64,000 nt of DNA from Combretum micranthum (taxonomy: Eukaryota > Streptophyta > Magnoliopsida > Myrtales > Combretaceae), in the NCBI GenBank assembly GCA_024138025.1, contig JAMXBD010002828.1, positions 95,057 through 159,056 of the forward strand. The letters are read 5' to 3'. Shown piece by piece: positions 24,194 to 36,500 of this stretch. Position numbers and translations under genes: made by a program. The notes beneath the pieces are model-generated. The model saw only the letters and a list, made by a program, of their open reading frames with translations, had not been told where the DNA came from and searched no databases. Every line of letters starts with the position of its first letter. Position 1 is the first letter of the stretch.

Positions 24194-24466
24194 TGAAAAT
24201 TTCGATGTTTATTGAATTTCTACATTTTGTTAATAGAAGAATGAAAATATTTACAGGTTACCATCGTACAAGAATGGTAAGTCAAATCCTATAATTAAGC
24301 TTATAATTAATCCAGTCAAGTCTAAGTCCTATAATTAAGTCTATAATCAATTCAATCAATGTTCTTATAATTCTTCTACTGCTAAGGATGGGAAAAATTT
24401 ATATGTTCCTAATATGTACAAGAATGTGTCTAATATAGTAAGTATTGAATATAATCTTCTCTTTCA
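24194..24466 (-). repeat. Copia 3' LTR
   Basis: It begins tgaaaatttcgatg and ends cttctctttca, 273 bp. It is the downstream LTR for minus-strand transcription. Confidence 0.9.
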
Positions 24467-24475
24467 CTCCCTCTC
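24467..24475 (-). promoter_or_regulatory. Copia polypurine tract
   Basis: The minus strand reads gagagggag directly before the 3' LTR, the expected plus-strand primer site. Confidence 0.75.
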
Positions 24476-24499
24476 AAGTTGGAGAATGGAGATTGAAAA

Positions 24500-25807
24500 T
24501 GCTCAACTTGCCGAGCAAAGAATGAAATCTTTCTTTGCCAAGAGCCTTAGTAAATATGTCAGCAATTTGATTCAGAGATGAAATCGGGCAAGGAAGAGTT
24601 TATAATGAACGTGATAACGAATAAAACGACAATCAATCTCGATGTGTTTGGTACTTTCATGGAAGACAAGATTTGTAGCTATATGCATTACCACATGGTT
24701 GTCACAAAATAACTAAGTAAAATGAGAATGAGTAACACCTAAGTCAGAGCACAAATGAATTAACCAAACAATTTCACTAGTTGCAGTAGCCATGGCTTTG
24801 TATTCCACTTCAGTAAACGAGCGAGAAACGACAGATAGTTTCTTTGATCGCCATGTGATAGGTGATGAACCTAAGAACACAATATAACCAGTAGTGGATA
24901 GCCTAGTCATAGGACATTTTGCCCAATCAACATCACAATAAGCTCGCAAATGCAAGGTACTATTGGATAGAATGAGGATACCTTGGCCAGGAGCAAATTT
25001 GAGATAGCGCAGAACATGCATAATGACATCAAAATGTGGTTGTCGTGGTTGTTGCATAAATTGACTAAGTGTATGAACAGCATAACTGATGTCCAGTCTA
25101 GTAATGGTAAGATATAACAATCAACCAACCAAGTGTCTATATTATGCAGGATCATTATATGCTTCCCCTAAGTTAGCAGTGAGTTTATGTTGTTGACGCA
25201 AAGGTGAATTAGTGGGTTTGTAGCCTGTTAGACCACATTCGGCTAAGAGGCCGAGAACATATTTTATCTGACTTAGTACAATACTAGTAGGGGAGCATGC
25301 CACTTCAATGCCCAAAAAATATTTGAGTGGTCTAAGATCTTTAATCCGAAATTGAGTGTTCAAATACTTATTAAGCCATACAGTCTTGCTTAGATCATTA
25401 CTAGCAACAATCATACTGTCAACATAAATAAGTACATCAAGATGAGAAGCACCATGAGTAACTGTAAAAAGAGAATGATTAGAGGAGGATTGAAAAAATC
25501 CAATGGAAAGCAAGGATTGAGTGAATTTGTGATACGAATTTCTTGATGCCTGACGAAGTTTCTAAAGAGATTTATGAAGAAGACAAACATGTTGCTCCCC
25601 CTGTTTAACAAAGCCTTGAGGAATTTTCATGTAAACTTCCTCCTCAAGATCACCGTGGAGGAAGGCATTGTTGACATCTAATTGATGGAGTTCCCAATTA
25701 CACACAAAAGCTATCGCACGTAAAAATCGAACAGTAACTATCTTGGCAACAGGAGCAAACATTTCATGAAAATCAACACCTTCAACTTGTGTGTATCCTT
25801 TATCCAT
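24500..25807 (-). pseudogene. Copia reverse transcriptase and RNase H
   Basis: The RT runs from [20 protein letters not shown] (25807) through [19 protein letters not shown]. The catalytic loop reads LIYVDSMIVASND, where the family has YVDD, so the second Asp is replaced by Ser. RNase H follows with AYCDVDWAKCPMTRLSTTGY and WRSKKLSVVSRSFTEVEYKA near 24960-24800. Stops and frameshifts fall between the segments 25562-25807, 25142-25513 and 24713-25120. In the family this makes cDNA from the element RNA in virus-like particles. Here it is inactive. Confidence 0.9.
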
Positions 25808-25869
25808 GAGATGGCCTTTATATCGTTCAATAGTGTCGTCTGGGTTTAATTTTGATTTTGTATACCCAT

Positions 25870-28300
25870 TTAGAATCTATTGCTCACTTTCAGGTGGTAA
25901 GTGTACAAGTTTCCATATGTGATTTTCTTCTAAAGCGAAAATCTCATTGCTTATAGCATCTTTCCAATGTGCATGTTTTATAGCTTGTGAAAAACTTTTA
26001 AGTTCATCTGTAGAAGAGATTGCCGCTAAAAAAACATAGTGAGCTCTAGAACATTTTGAGTAAGAAATATGTTGAGAGAGAGGATATACCATCGAGTTTT
26101 CTGAAGGGAGGGAAGAGTGCGAAGTGGAGGATGGCCGAAGCAAGGAAGGCAACAAGGTATAATTGTAGCCAGAGAAATTCTTAGAAATCTGCCTTGTGCA
26201 TTTGGTAACTATGGTAGAAGAATCAACATGATCTGTAGTGGGTGATAAAATCTCAATAGCTTTATCTTGGCATTGAATGACGACGGATGAATCAAGGTGT
26301 GTATCTATGAATTCATCATTATCTTTGGACGCAAGTATATCATTCATTTGTATCTACTGAGTGTTGTTGTCATTAAAACCAAGATCTTTCTCACTGAAGT
26401 GGGATCCTTGAGGCTGCATATCCACAATGCATTTTGTAGGATTCGAGTAAGGAAAAATTTCTCCAAAGAATTGTATATCTCGTGAAGAATAAATTCTCTT
26501 TGTTTCGAAATCATAAATTCGATGTGCTTTTTGACCTTGGGGATAACCAATAAAGATACCAGGTCTAGCTCTTGAAGCAAATTTATCATGGGGTTTTTCA
26601 TTAGGATGCGCATAACACAAGCAACCGAAGCTGCACAAATGATCACAGGTGGGTACCTGACGAAATAAAATCTCATAAGGTGTTTTATCATTGAGTATGG
26701 TGAGTGGCACGCGGTTAATCAAATAAGCTGCAGTGAGTATACATTCTTCCCAGAATTGAAGTGGAAGATGAGCTTGAAATCTCAAAGCTCGAGCTACTTC
26801 TAACAAGTGTCGATGTTTTCGCTCAACAATGCCATTTTGTTGTGGTGTTTGTGTGCAGCTTGTTTATCTTTCTATTCCATTTGTCAAATAGTAATCAACC
26901 AGATCTGTATGATTGAATTCAAGGCCATTATCCATCCTGAATATTTTGATCTTAGTGTTAAATTGTGTTTGAACCCAATTAAAGAACAACAACAAATAAT
27001 GTTTGGTTTCAAACTTATGTTTCATGAGAAAAAACCCATGTTGCTCGACTATGATCATCTACAATGGTGAGGAAGTAGTGTGATATGGACCCCGTATATC
27101 ACAATGTACCAAATCAAAATTATTCATTGATTTATTTTATGAGTTGGAAAATGCAATCTAGTTTGTTTTTCTTTACAACATGCATCACAAAATAAATGAG
27201 TTGTTAAATCTATCTTAATAAGCAAATCTCGAACAAATGGAAGTCCTTTTGGCTGGTAAATGACCTAGCCAATGATGCCACAAACTTGCCATATTATTCT
27301 TGCTTGCCAAATATGCCTTACTTGCCCCCATCGATTCCAAATAGTATAGTCCATTTCGCACTCTACCCATTCCAATGAGCTTCCTCGAGTGTAAGTACTA
27401 TATTACGCAAAATTCAAGCCTAAATGTTAGAGTGCAATTCAAGTTTTGTGTTAATTTGCTGACTAACAACAAATTGAAATGAAAATTAGGTATGCCTAAG
27501 ACTCCTGCAAGATTCAAGTTTTCCCCAAGTGTTACATCGCTTATTGCCTAGACTGGTATGTGATCACCATTGGGAATCTGAACTAGAGATATATTGGGAT
27601 TTAAAGAGACATTTGTCATGGATGCAATTTTACAGGTTATATGTTCAGTTGCTCCGATGTCAATGATCCATAATTCCATCTTACCAGATGTATGTTGCGA
27701 AACCATATTTGTAGAAGATTTAATATTTTTAGTGGACTAAAGATCAAGCAAGGCAAGTAGTTGTTGAATTTGTGTTGGAGTGAGGTTTGCACATTCCGGT
27801 GCATCTATAGTAGCAGCGTATGTTTTTGGAGATTCTATTGATGAATTTGTGCTGCTGTGTATTCATTGTTGGTCACCCTTTTGTTTAGGTTTTCTCCAAC
27901 CAGACGAATACCCAATAAGTTCAAAGCAAGTGTCTCTAGAATAATTGTCCTTATTGCAATAAGTGCAATGAAGTTTGTTGCCCCTTCTTTCTCCTTATGA
28001 TTGTTCCTTGGATCGTTTCTTCACTATCTAGTCAAATCTTTGGCTAACAACATTTTTGCCTCAATCATGGGTGTTCTATTTGCTGTTATATTATGCTACT
28101 TTTCATCTTGATCAACTATTGCATAAGCTCTTCCAAGCCTCAATAAAGGTTTAACACTAAGAATTTGAGATCGCACTGTATTGTATGTGTCATCAAGTCC
28201 CATCAGAAAATCAAATGCCTTTTCCTCGCATCTCTTGCATCTATTTGCTTGCACCACAAGTGCAAGTAAGAATTGGTCGACGGCTATGTAATTCACTCCA
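25870..28300 (-). pseudogene. Copia gag C-terminus, protease and integrase
   Basis: Downstream of a zinc-knuckle-like segment (YCNKDNYSRDTCFELIGY, near 27960) lies the protease core WIIDIGATEHIT near 27650; the family form is D-T/S-G-A. The GAG-pre-integrase segment LWHHWLGHL is near 27280. The integrase core shows DLVHCDI and FRMDNGLEF near 26930, then VARALRFQAHLPLQFWEECI and the copia C-terminal signature FIGYPQGQKAHRIYDF (26806-26354). Many stops interrupt it, so no complete integrase remains. Confidence 0.85.
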
Positions 28301-28465
28301 TATACCTTTTAATTTACCATAATATGCTTATATGGATGATCTTTCTTGTTATAGTAAAGCTATCGTTTGTTTTAGCTCGTACACTCGAGGAGCAATTCCT
28401 TGAGTAAATCACTCCTGAAAATCAGACCAAATTTCTTTGGTCGTATCCACATATGATGCACCATT

Positions 28466-28730
28466 CTACGATTCTTTGTAAACATAATTGATCAACCATG
28501 ACTTAACCACGGCATTACATTGAATCAAGCTGTGATAATTCCCAGAATTGACATCACGTTTGCCAATCGATCCATAAACAAATCCTACTTTATTTTTGGA
28601 TTGTAATGCATTCAAAAAGCTATTTCTCCATGTGAAGTAATTGTCTCCACTTTCACATAATGGTTGGGTAACGAAATTCAAGCTTGGATGATTTGAGGGA
28701 TGTAGATAGTATGGAGATTTTGTGTCTACC
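28466..28730 (-). pseudogene. Copia gag N-terminus (UBN2/DUF4219-type)
   Basis: The natural start is probably MVDTKSPYYLHPSNHPSLNF at about 28730, not the upstream ATG inside the LTR/PBS junction. It continues DNYFTWRNSFLNALQSKNK, the typical copia gag opening that packages RNA into virus-like particles. A stop ends this piece at 28466, and gag resumes in broken frames to about 28096. Confidence 0.8.
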
Positions 28731-28815
28731 ATGATTTGTATATTTGTGGTAGTCACCAACCTTGTAGAATCAGCTGCTATGATCAAGAGCAAGCTGGAAT
28801 TATGACAGAAGTGTT

Positions 28816-28828
28816 TGCTCTGATACCA
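28816..28828 (-). promoter_or_regulatory. Copia primer-binding site (initiator Met tRNA)
   Basis: The minus strand reads tggtatcagagca, complementary to the 3' end of plant initiator tRNA-Met, and directly abuts the 5' LTR at 28829. Confidence 0.9.
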
Positions 28829-29097
28829 TGAAAATTTCAATGTTGAATTTCTACTTTATATTAATACAAAGCTGAAAATATATATAGGTTATTATCGCAC
28901 AAGAATGGTAAGTCAAATCCTATAATCAAACCTATAATTAATCCAGTCAAGTCCAAGTGCTATAATTAAGTCTATAATTAATTTAGTCAATGTTCCTATA
29001 ATTCTGCTACTGCTAAGAATGGAAAAAATTGATATGTTCCTAATATATACAAGAATGTGTCTGATATAGAAAGTGTTGAATATAATCTTCTCTTTCA
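28829..29097 (-). repeat. Copia 5' LTR
   Basis: It is 269 bp, tgaaaatttcaatg to cttctctttca, aligned end to end with 24194-24466. It is flanked on the right by the atttc duplication. Confidence 0.9.
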
Positions 29098-29102
29098 ATT
29101 TC

Positions 29103-30590
29103 TTGAAAAAGAGAAATATGACTGGCATTTGTTCAAATATACATACAAATAATTTTTATTTGTACTCTATCTTATCGAACCAAGCTTTAAAAGGAAAATC
29201 CATAATCTATCTTATGATATTTAATACCTACTTGAAATCTACCCCACCACAACAAAAATAACAAGTTTTAGGTTACAATGAGATTATCCACTTTACCTTG
29301 GCCTCGGTCATCTCAAATGGGTTAAGCACATGAGTCTCATAGCGTATTGATATTGATCACTTAAGGGTCATCCTAGATATTAACCAGGAATGGTATCGGT
29401 GGACAAAATTTGAGCCCTATAATACACCAAATTAATGAGGTGACTTTGGCAGGAAAAACAAGGTTCCTCACAAATACTGGTCGTAAGCATGGTGCATCAA
29501 GATGCATTGCATGTTCCCAATTTTCCGTAAAAATTTTGTACTTTTGATTATTATTTGAGATGTAAATTTTTTTTTTTTTTTGAATGACATGTTATTGCAT
29601 GTAAAAAGATTTTTCTTTTTTTTTTTTTTTTCTTGCATCATTTATAATGCTATAGAGGTTAATTTTTTATGATTTTTTTTCAATTGATTTTACTCAATTA
29701 TAATTAAGGAAAAAGAAATTACAAACACCACGGTGCATCAATGGACAACATAAATTTCATGATTTCATATTTAATCAAAGGTTAAAATTGTAATGAAAAA
29801 ATTGACCCTAAAGCTGATGATAAGTCTTTTACATGAACTTCGTCGCAGATTCGGTGGTTGAACAAAATTGCCTTTTGAAGCGTCTGGTCAAATTCTTATT
29901 CCATTGTCACGTCTTGAAATTCCAATCTATTGGAACAAATCCCCTTCCACCTCTTACTCTTTAATTTTTTCCAGATCTTGCTTTACTATCAATGGTTTTC
30001 TTGATTCCATTCCTCACAATAACTATTTGGTCATCGCTTCATTTTCCAACCCCACTGTACCTTGCATCACCACGGAGGATAAAATTAAAGTACATACTAA
30101 AAAATCATAATAAAAAAACTATTATTTCTCAAAGGAGAAATCACCAATTTGGAGAATCTGATTACAAGATTGTAGAATCTCTTTACCACAACAATGTATG
30201 AGGAACGATTTATCTTTAACAATACTCTCTATTGAGATGTTATATAAAAAAATGGAACCGCATGTGATATCTCATATTGATCACAAATCTCTTCCAATCC
30301 TATTTAGCACATCCTTATGAAGGGTGTTGTTAAAAAGAAGCAATCTAAAATCATCATCTTATTTCTTTCTTTCTTTCTTTTTTTATTTTTTATTTTTTTT
30401 TAGAATGCGGAATCTCTCTCTCTCTATAACACTTGAAATTTGGATAAGAACAAATGCAAGTGATTGGATGAACTTGCTGGCTATATATATCTCCACATCT
30501 CTATGCATTCAAAACACGGAGAACCAACATAGCAAATATTACTTATATGGGTGCCAGTCAAAAATGATATAATGGCGCAAGAAGAAAGTT
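29103..30590. other. AT-rich intergenic sequence
   Basis: Long T tracts (about 29566-29581 and 29608-29630) are present. The small + frame at 29868-30110 has mixed composition but matches nothing I know and has no supporting context, so it is not called a gene. Confidence 0.45.
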
Positions 30591-30606
30591 TGAGCCGAGA
30601 ATGACT

Positions 30607-30686
30607 TGCCGGCATGGCCCTGTGCTTTGCCGAAAAGCTTCCTGGCTTGCCAGCACCAGGTAGGGCATTCCGGCAAGTTATCTTGG
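30607..30686. repeat. GC-rich imperfect palindrome
   Basis: In otherwise AT-rich DNA, acttgccggcatggccctg is followed after about 40 bp by the approximate complement caggtagggcattccggcaa. Further cttgcc/gccag strings lie between and beyond the arms. It resembles the GC modules inside nearby LTRs but no LTR borders are visible here. Confidence 0.5.
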
Positions 30687-31100
30687 CTCTAACGTTCTCT
30701 CTTTCTTGCCAGTTTCGAGATTTCACAACAATCATTAAACTTGGTTTGTACTTCTCATTATTTCGTTGCAGTAGATGTCAATTTAAGCAAGCAATTATCC
30801 TATTTCTTATGATTACCATGATGCGGATCAACGAAAGAAAAATTATAAAATTTCTACCTTAGGTATAATTTAATATTTGATTTGGTTAGTAACTATCGTA
30901 GATATCAAATCTTTTATTTCCCTAGAATATAAAATTTAATTTTATTCTATAAATAAGCAGAGCCCATATTGGACAATAATGATGAATAATGATTCCTTTC
31001 CAAAGTTTAATCACTTTTCTTTCTTTTAAAAAGTGTGATGCCTTTTCTTTATTTTTAATTGTGTGATTCGTAAATCTTGTGGATGTGATTGTATAAAGAA

Positions 31101-31255
31101 ATTATTTGTTGTGAGGTTATATAATTTAATGGTGGTTTGAAGCTACCATAAAATTTATTTTGTGGTGTGAGATTAACCATTTAATGGTAGTTTGAAGCTA
31201 TCGTAAAATTTATTTTGTGGTGTGAGATTATACTATTTAATGATGGTGTAAGATC
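31101..31255 (+). repeat. Tandem repeat, 55-bp unit, about three copies
   Basis: Units begin near 31101, 31153 and 31208, each containing ttgtggtgtgagatta-like and aatggtagtttgaagcta-like strings. Divergence between units is moderate. No coding potential was seen. Confidence 0.7.
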
Positions 31256-32473
31256 ATTATTTTGAGGTTATTGAATTTTGCTACATCATAGAATAAAAAA
31301 AATTAAATATATATATGTATAAATATTTCATAGTGATTTATTAGTATTCTTAGACTTTTCTTTACTGTTATACAACTCTACATATATATTTTCCATTGTC
31401 ATTTAATTTGCCTCTTCCATGAATCAAATTTTGCAAATGCAAATGTATCATGCAACTGTCTATATATTAATTGTGTATGCACGTATGTGCTATTGTTTCT
31501 TCTAATTAACTTGCTCCAAATCGTTTAGAATTAAAATTGTGCTGGTATGAAGACACTCCATATGGTTAATAAATACAATTTTATGATTGTCGATATTTCT
31601 GTTATGTACAACTATAGCTAAATTTCAGCCCCAAACATGCATATTTTATGTTGCAAAATGAGATAAAAAGTATATTGCCGACAGCCGAGGGAAAGATATC
31701 CAAATTTCTATAATCATCAACGAATGCGAATGAAAACTAATTGTTGCATGTAAATTTATGGAGTTCAAAGCATTTTATCATAATCTTGTCAATAACAAAG
31801 GTGCAAATTGAATAAAACTTAAGTAACTTTTCGTTGCAAGAATTAGAAAAAACAATGAGAATTGACCAGTTAATACCATTCACTATAATTCTCTTGTATC
31901 ATGTTTGATATAATACGACAATAGTAATAACGCTAGAATGGTAAAAATGAGATAATATAGGTGTATTAGTATTGTATCTTTGTTAAAAGAATTTATTTTT
32001 GTCCTTTTAATATTTTTTACTATCAAATATAAGGAAAAAAAAAAACATTTAGGTTTTCTCCAGATCATAAAGAAATTTTGTCTAACTCCAAATTAATTTT
32101 ATAAGTAAAAATTAATATAATAATTTTTGTGGTTCAATACCATAAAAAATTATACAAGAAATGCTACGTTACTCTATAAAATTTTTTTGCCTTTAGTCTC
32201 CCAAGATAACAGTCAATTAAAAGAAGAAATTGCATAATCATCATACTTTATGCAACCAAAACATTGATGGCTTGTTCAGTTCACTATATGAAATAAGAGG
32301 GGAATCAAATTCTAATTCAATAAGAATATGATATGATTGTAATAGCTATTACAATATTCACTTCGTCTAAAAAATAAAAAGCAATTATTGGAGTAAAAGA
32401 TAAAATATCTATTTTAACATCTTAAATTTAATAACATTTACAACCTACCACATATCCATATTAGATATAGACA
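31256..32473. other. AT-rich intergenic sequence
   Basis: No gene or repeat was recognised here. Confidence 0.45.
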
Positions 32474-33846
32474 TGTAGAGGCTCAAAACCTGCTATTAAT
32501 TCACAATTAAATCTAATATTTAATCCAAGCTCACATAATTATAAAACTCCACAGATAATAATGTCTTATTTAAATATCATAGATTCAACAGAAATACCCC
32601 ATAAAGCAAGTTGGCATAAAACCATATGTCAATATATTTCTAACCTAATAAAACCAACGAAATCATTTTACAACATAATCTAAACCATAGCAAATAATTT
32701 GAGTTTCTTTTCAGTTTCAGTAAATTTCAATCGAACACTCGTTCCCAATAATCTAGTAGTCTGTTGGATAATCACAGCCATTAACGTCCTCCCCATAATT
32801 AACGTAGATGCAATAGTCATTTAAATCAAACACTATGGGTTCTTCACCTGTTCCTGAAAACAAAACAAGTGAGTGTAAGGCGTAGTACACCAAACCACAA
32901 TCACATGTGCATGAACCAACATTATACAAATCCACATATAACATGGTGACATATGCAGCAATCACAATTTATTATCTTCTAATTAACCAGATAAACAACA
33001 CAGTTTAGAACTATTTGCAACTAGTCCTAAACCTAGAGTAACTCATGACCTCATGAAACATAGTTACATATATACTTAGATACTCATATATATATTGGCA
33101 TCGTGTACTCCCCACATACCCTAGGTACTATACTCGTACAACTTCTAAACTATCGAAATCATCTCTATATACAACTCTACTGGATAATACCACACACAGA
33201 TCCTCAAAACGTCATCCTAGTAACACCGGTACTCCTGGTCCACTAAACCTATCCAAGCACAAGCAACAAACAATTATCGTCAAATATCAATTAGTCCAAT
33301 TACATATTCTACCTAACAAGCACAATCATCAAAAAAGGTAATGGCGTGCCTAGTTCGGTATTTAGAATAGATAACTCAATTCTACCAAGAACAGCTGATC
33401 ATATATAGAAAAACTAACTCAAAACCTTTTTTTCAAAAGAAAAATATTATTCCTAAGGTCATGTAAATTCCTAAACTATTAAGAACTACAACTACTCTAG
33501 GCTCAGATATGTCTTACTACTTGGATTTAGGAGTACTAGATATTAAACCAAGGATTAAGGTGTTAAGGAAGGTGATGTGCCTAGATTCACTAGATGCCTT
33601 GAATTGCAAATCAAAACAATTTTTGTATTTTGGTTCTTTGATTTATGAAGAAAGAAAAGGATATGAATGGCGTTAACAATGGATATTATGCACCGAGATC
33701 AACCTGAACGATGCTAACCCTATATCGATATGACTCACGAAATAGAGATAACAGTATGTTCACCACAATCCGAATAAGGAGTGATAAGAATGATAACTCG
33801 CCACAATCACAATATGATTGATAAGAGTAAAATTGAGAAAACTATC

Positions 33847-36480
33847 TGTAAAGATCCGGACTCACCCCTATATTTAAAATAGGTGAATCTAGATCTCCAA
33901 CCACATATAACCTGCAGTGTTATATGTAAAGTTGATTACCAGAATCAGTTTGGATATTTGTTTACCTAAATCTTTTATAAGAATAAATTTTAAGTACCAT
34001 AAACTCTTAAAACTTTTTAGAAAAACATAACATTTACATATAAGATATAGATCAATTATAGACATGTATACATATAGATATTACAAACAAGGCTTATAAA
34101 CAGGCCATTTACAAAATATATAGTTTAGCAAAACTATCATAACTATTACATATGTCTTCCAAGCTATGCTATTACAAAAGTTCCATCAAGGTCATGGACA
34201 TCTATAATCCTCCCAATCATCTAGGAAATCCTCAAAATCCGTTCCATACCCCATAATGGTGTAGAACTCATCACTAGCATCAACACCTGAAATATGATAT
34301 AATGAGTCAAAGGCCCAGTACGCAAATAATAAAAAAAAAATACGAAGGGCATACAAACTTAACCTACATGCAAATGTAACAACCATCAAGTTATTAGAAA
34401 ATCTTTAGTTAGTGATACAACATTGGAGTATTCAAACTCCGGACAACAAGGATATTTGGGAGTCCCGAGTAATGATCTCAATGCTCAGGGGGCTGATATA
34501 AGTTATTCAAGGACTTACATCTCCTAATTGATATATCCATAAAAGGAAAAAAAAAAAAAAAGAGTAGCTTCCTCTAGGGTTTTCAGCCATTTCACAACTT
34601 TACTAACTTAATCTATAATATCGCCTCATTCAATGTTCCCATAAACAATTGAATTTAATCATATTATTTCTCCTTGAGAATAAGCAAATGTTATATCGAC
34701 ACTAACAACCCTATCAATTATCTGCCTTGCCACTTATAAAAGTCATATCATAAAAACAAGGGTGGCCTAAGTGCCTAAACTACCATGCTCCCAATCTGAG
34801 CATGGTGCCGCTTCCCGAACTGGATTCAACGGCATAATAAGCAATCAATTCAAACAATTTAAGTTTTATCTTAAATTTAAAGTAAATTTATTCATGCCTA
34901 TCCTAGGCAAGAAATCAAACACATTACTATGTACCTGAGCCAAATCGAGAATCAGGGGTAGTATTCAACTGAGGTTCTATCACTGTTACAAGAAATTTCA
35001 ACTCATATCAAAACTACTAATCCTAAACTATATATAAAACACAAATAACTTTAGGCTTTAGGGTCAAGAAATTCAAATACATTCTATACAAGATCATAAC
35101 ATAATATTTATACATCAAATAAACTCATACAAACTCATAAAATCATCACAAGACAAATTAACAAGCTAAAGGAATGGTTTGAAGAGGTTTTGAAAATGGA
35201 AAACCGCAGGGGATACATCAACATGAACACCGACGACATTAAAGCGGTGTAGTCTACACCAAAAATTCTACGCTTGCCATCGCTAGCAGTGTTAAGCCAA
35301 ACGTCGGTAGTGTTGTGGTCTACGTCGGCCACATTTAGCCGATGTAGACTGCAACTCAATTTGATCCAAAAATCTAAGAATTCCACGGGGTCGGTCCACG
35401 CCTGTGAATACCACCAACACCGACAGTATTTCCATGTATGTTGGCAGTGTTGACCTCTATGCCGGCGGCATTGAGGCGGCGTACACTGCAACACAGATTT
35501 TAAAAAATTGCAGACCTCCCATGTTCAAAAACACAAACTTTTTACTACATTTTTCACTTTCAAACTTCCTTCAAACACATTTCCAACATTTAACTTCAAC
35601 CTATATGTATTCTACCTTCTTTTAACATACAAAATCTTCACTTCAACCTCATCAAACACCCATATCCACCATTTCAATCACAAATTCTCATTCACTCTCA
35701 TTAAGTCAATCTATTCTTCTCTAACTATCCTAATCCTACTCATTCCTAACTTCATGTACTCCAACACTACTTGTCACTTACTTAACACAATTAACCACTT
35801 ATAAACCATCAAGATATTCAATCAATACATAAGTAACACATGTAAACAATCAAAACTCATCAATACTCATTTTAACATGGAAGCTTATATTCTCACAAAA
35901 TCTTAAATTATCAAATACACACTTAACATAATAAATACATACCTTAAGAAATTTTAAGTCTTGTTAAAAATCACTTAAGCTTTGGGTCTTGACCTTGTTA
36001 TGAGCTCGGAGTGCAAGGTTTTGAGGACAAAGGGAAGACAACATGTAAGAGAGGAAAGGAAAATTCGTATGTTTTTTGGGTCTGTGTTTGGAAGTGCATT
36101 TTTTTTTATCAAAATTGAGGTTAATTCTTATCCAAAAGTTGACTTTAGGGGCTTCCATAATATAGGCTTTGATTTGCATGAGTTTGAGCTTGATTTTGAG
36201 CCAAAAATCAATGTATTTGGGGCTTGTTTTGTCCAAAATTTTCTACTAAGTTTAGGAATATATATTGACCATATTTAACTTGTTTTAAACAAATTTTCAT
36301 ACGCTTCATTACACTAACAAATTCATAGACACAATATTTATTCACATTAAGATATTTCAATATTCAAATACATTAATACAATGCATATACCATATACCAA
36401 CAAAAATCACATATATCATGCTCAAAGTCATGCACAAATGCTCTAACACTCATGTGTAAAATATAAATTTGAGAATTATT
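33847..36480 (-). repeat. Tekay-like 3' LTR
   Basis: On + it starts tgtaaagatccggactcacc. It aligns with 43146-45720 as far as ctcatgtgtaaaatataaat near the right end and diverges after that. A GC-rich module lies at 35210-35490, a TATA-like ggaatatatatt near 36253-36264, and a splice-donor-like aaggtatg near 35939-35945 (minus strand). Small open frames within it are chance frames. Confidence 0.82.
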
Positions 36481-36487
36481 TTTTTAT

Positions 36488-36500
36488 TCTCCCCTCCTTT
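36488..36500 (-). promoter_or_regulatory. Tekay-like polypurine tract
   Basis: The minus strand reads aaaggaggggaga a few bases before the 3' LTR, a typical gypsy PPT. Confidence 0.75.

Larger units (their letters stand above)
24194..29097 (-). mobile_element. Structurally complete Ty1-copia retrotransposon, coding-dead
   Basis: Two LTRs of about 270 bp (24194-24466 and 28829-29097), both TGAAAA...TTTCA, flank a 4.4-kb interior. The pentamer atttc is duplicated exactly at 24189-24193 and 29098-29102. The PBS abuts the right LTR and the PPT the left LTR, so transcription is on the minus strand. The interior encodes gag, protease, integrase, then RT and RNase H, which is the copia order. By eye the LTRs differ at roughly one base in nine to ten, so the insertion is not recent. 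Confidence 0.93.

Noticed and set aside
29868..30201. Possible host gene fragment on +
   Set aside because: It has no recognisable family and no splice or promoter context, and two frames are equally open.
30481..30735. 84-residue minus frame
   Set aside because: It is created by the GC-rich palindrome, with no family resemblance.
34192..36278. Small frames inside the Tekay-like LTR (35135-35494, 35982-36278 and others)
   Set aside because: Comparable chance frames occur at the matching place in the other LTR (44454-44850, 45222-45524). LTRs are not protein-coding.
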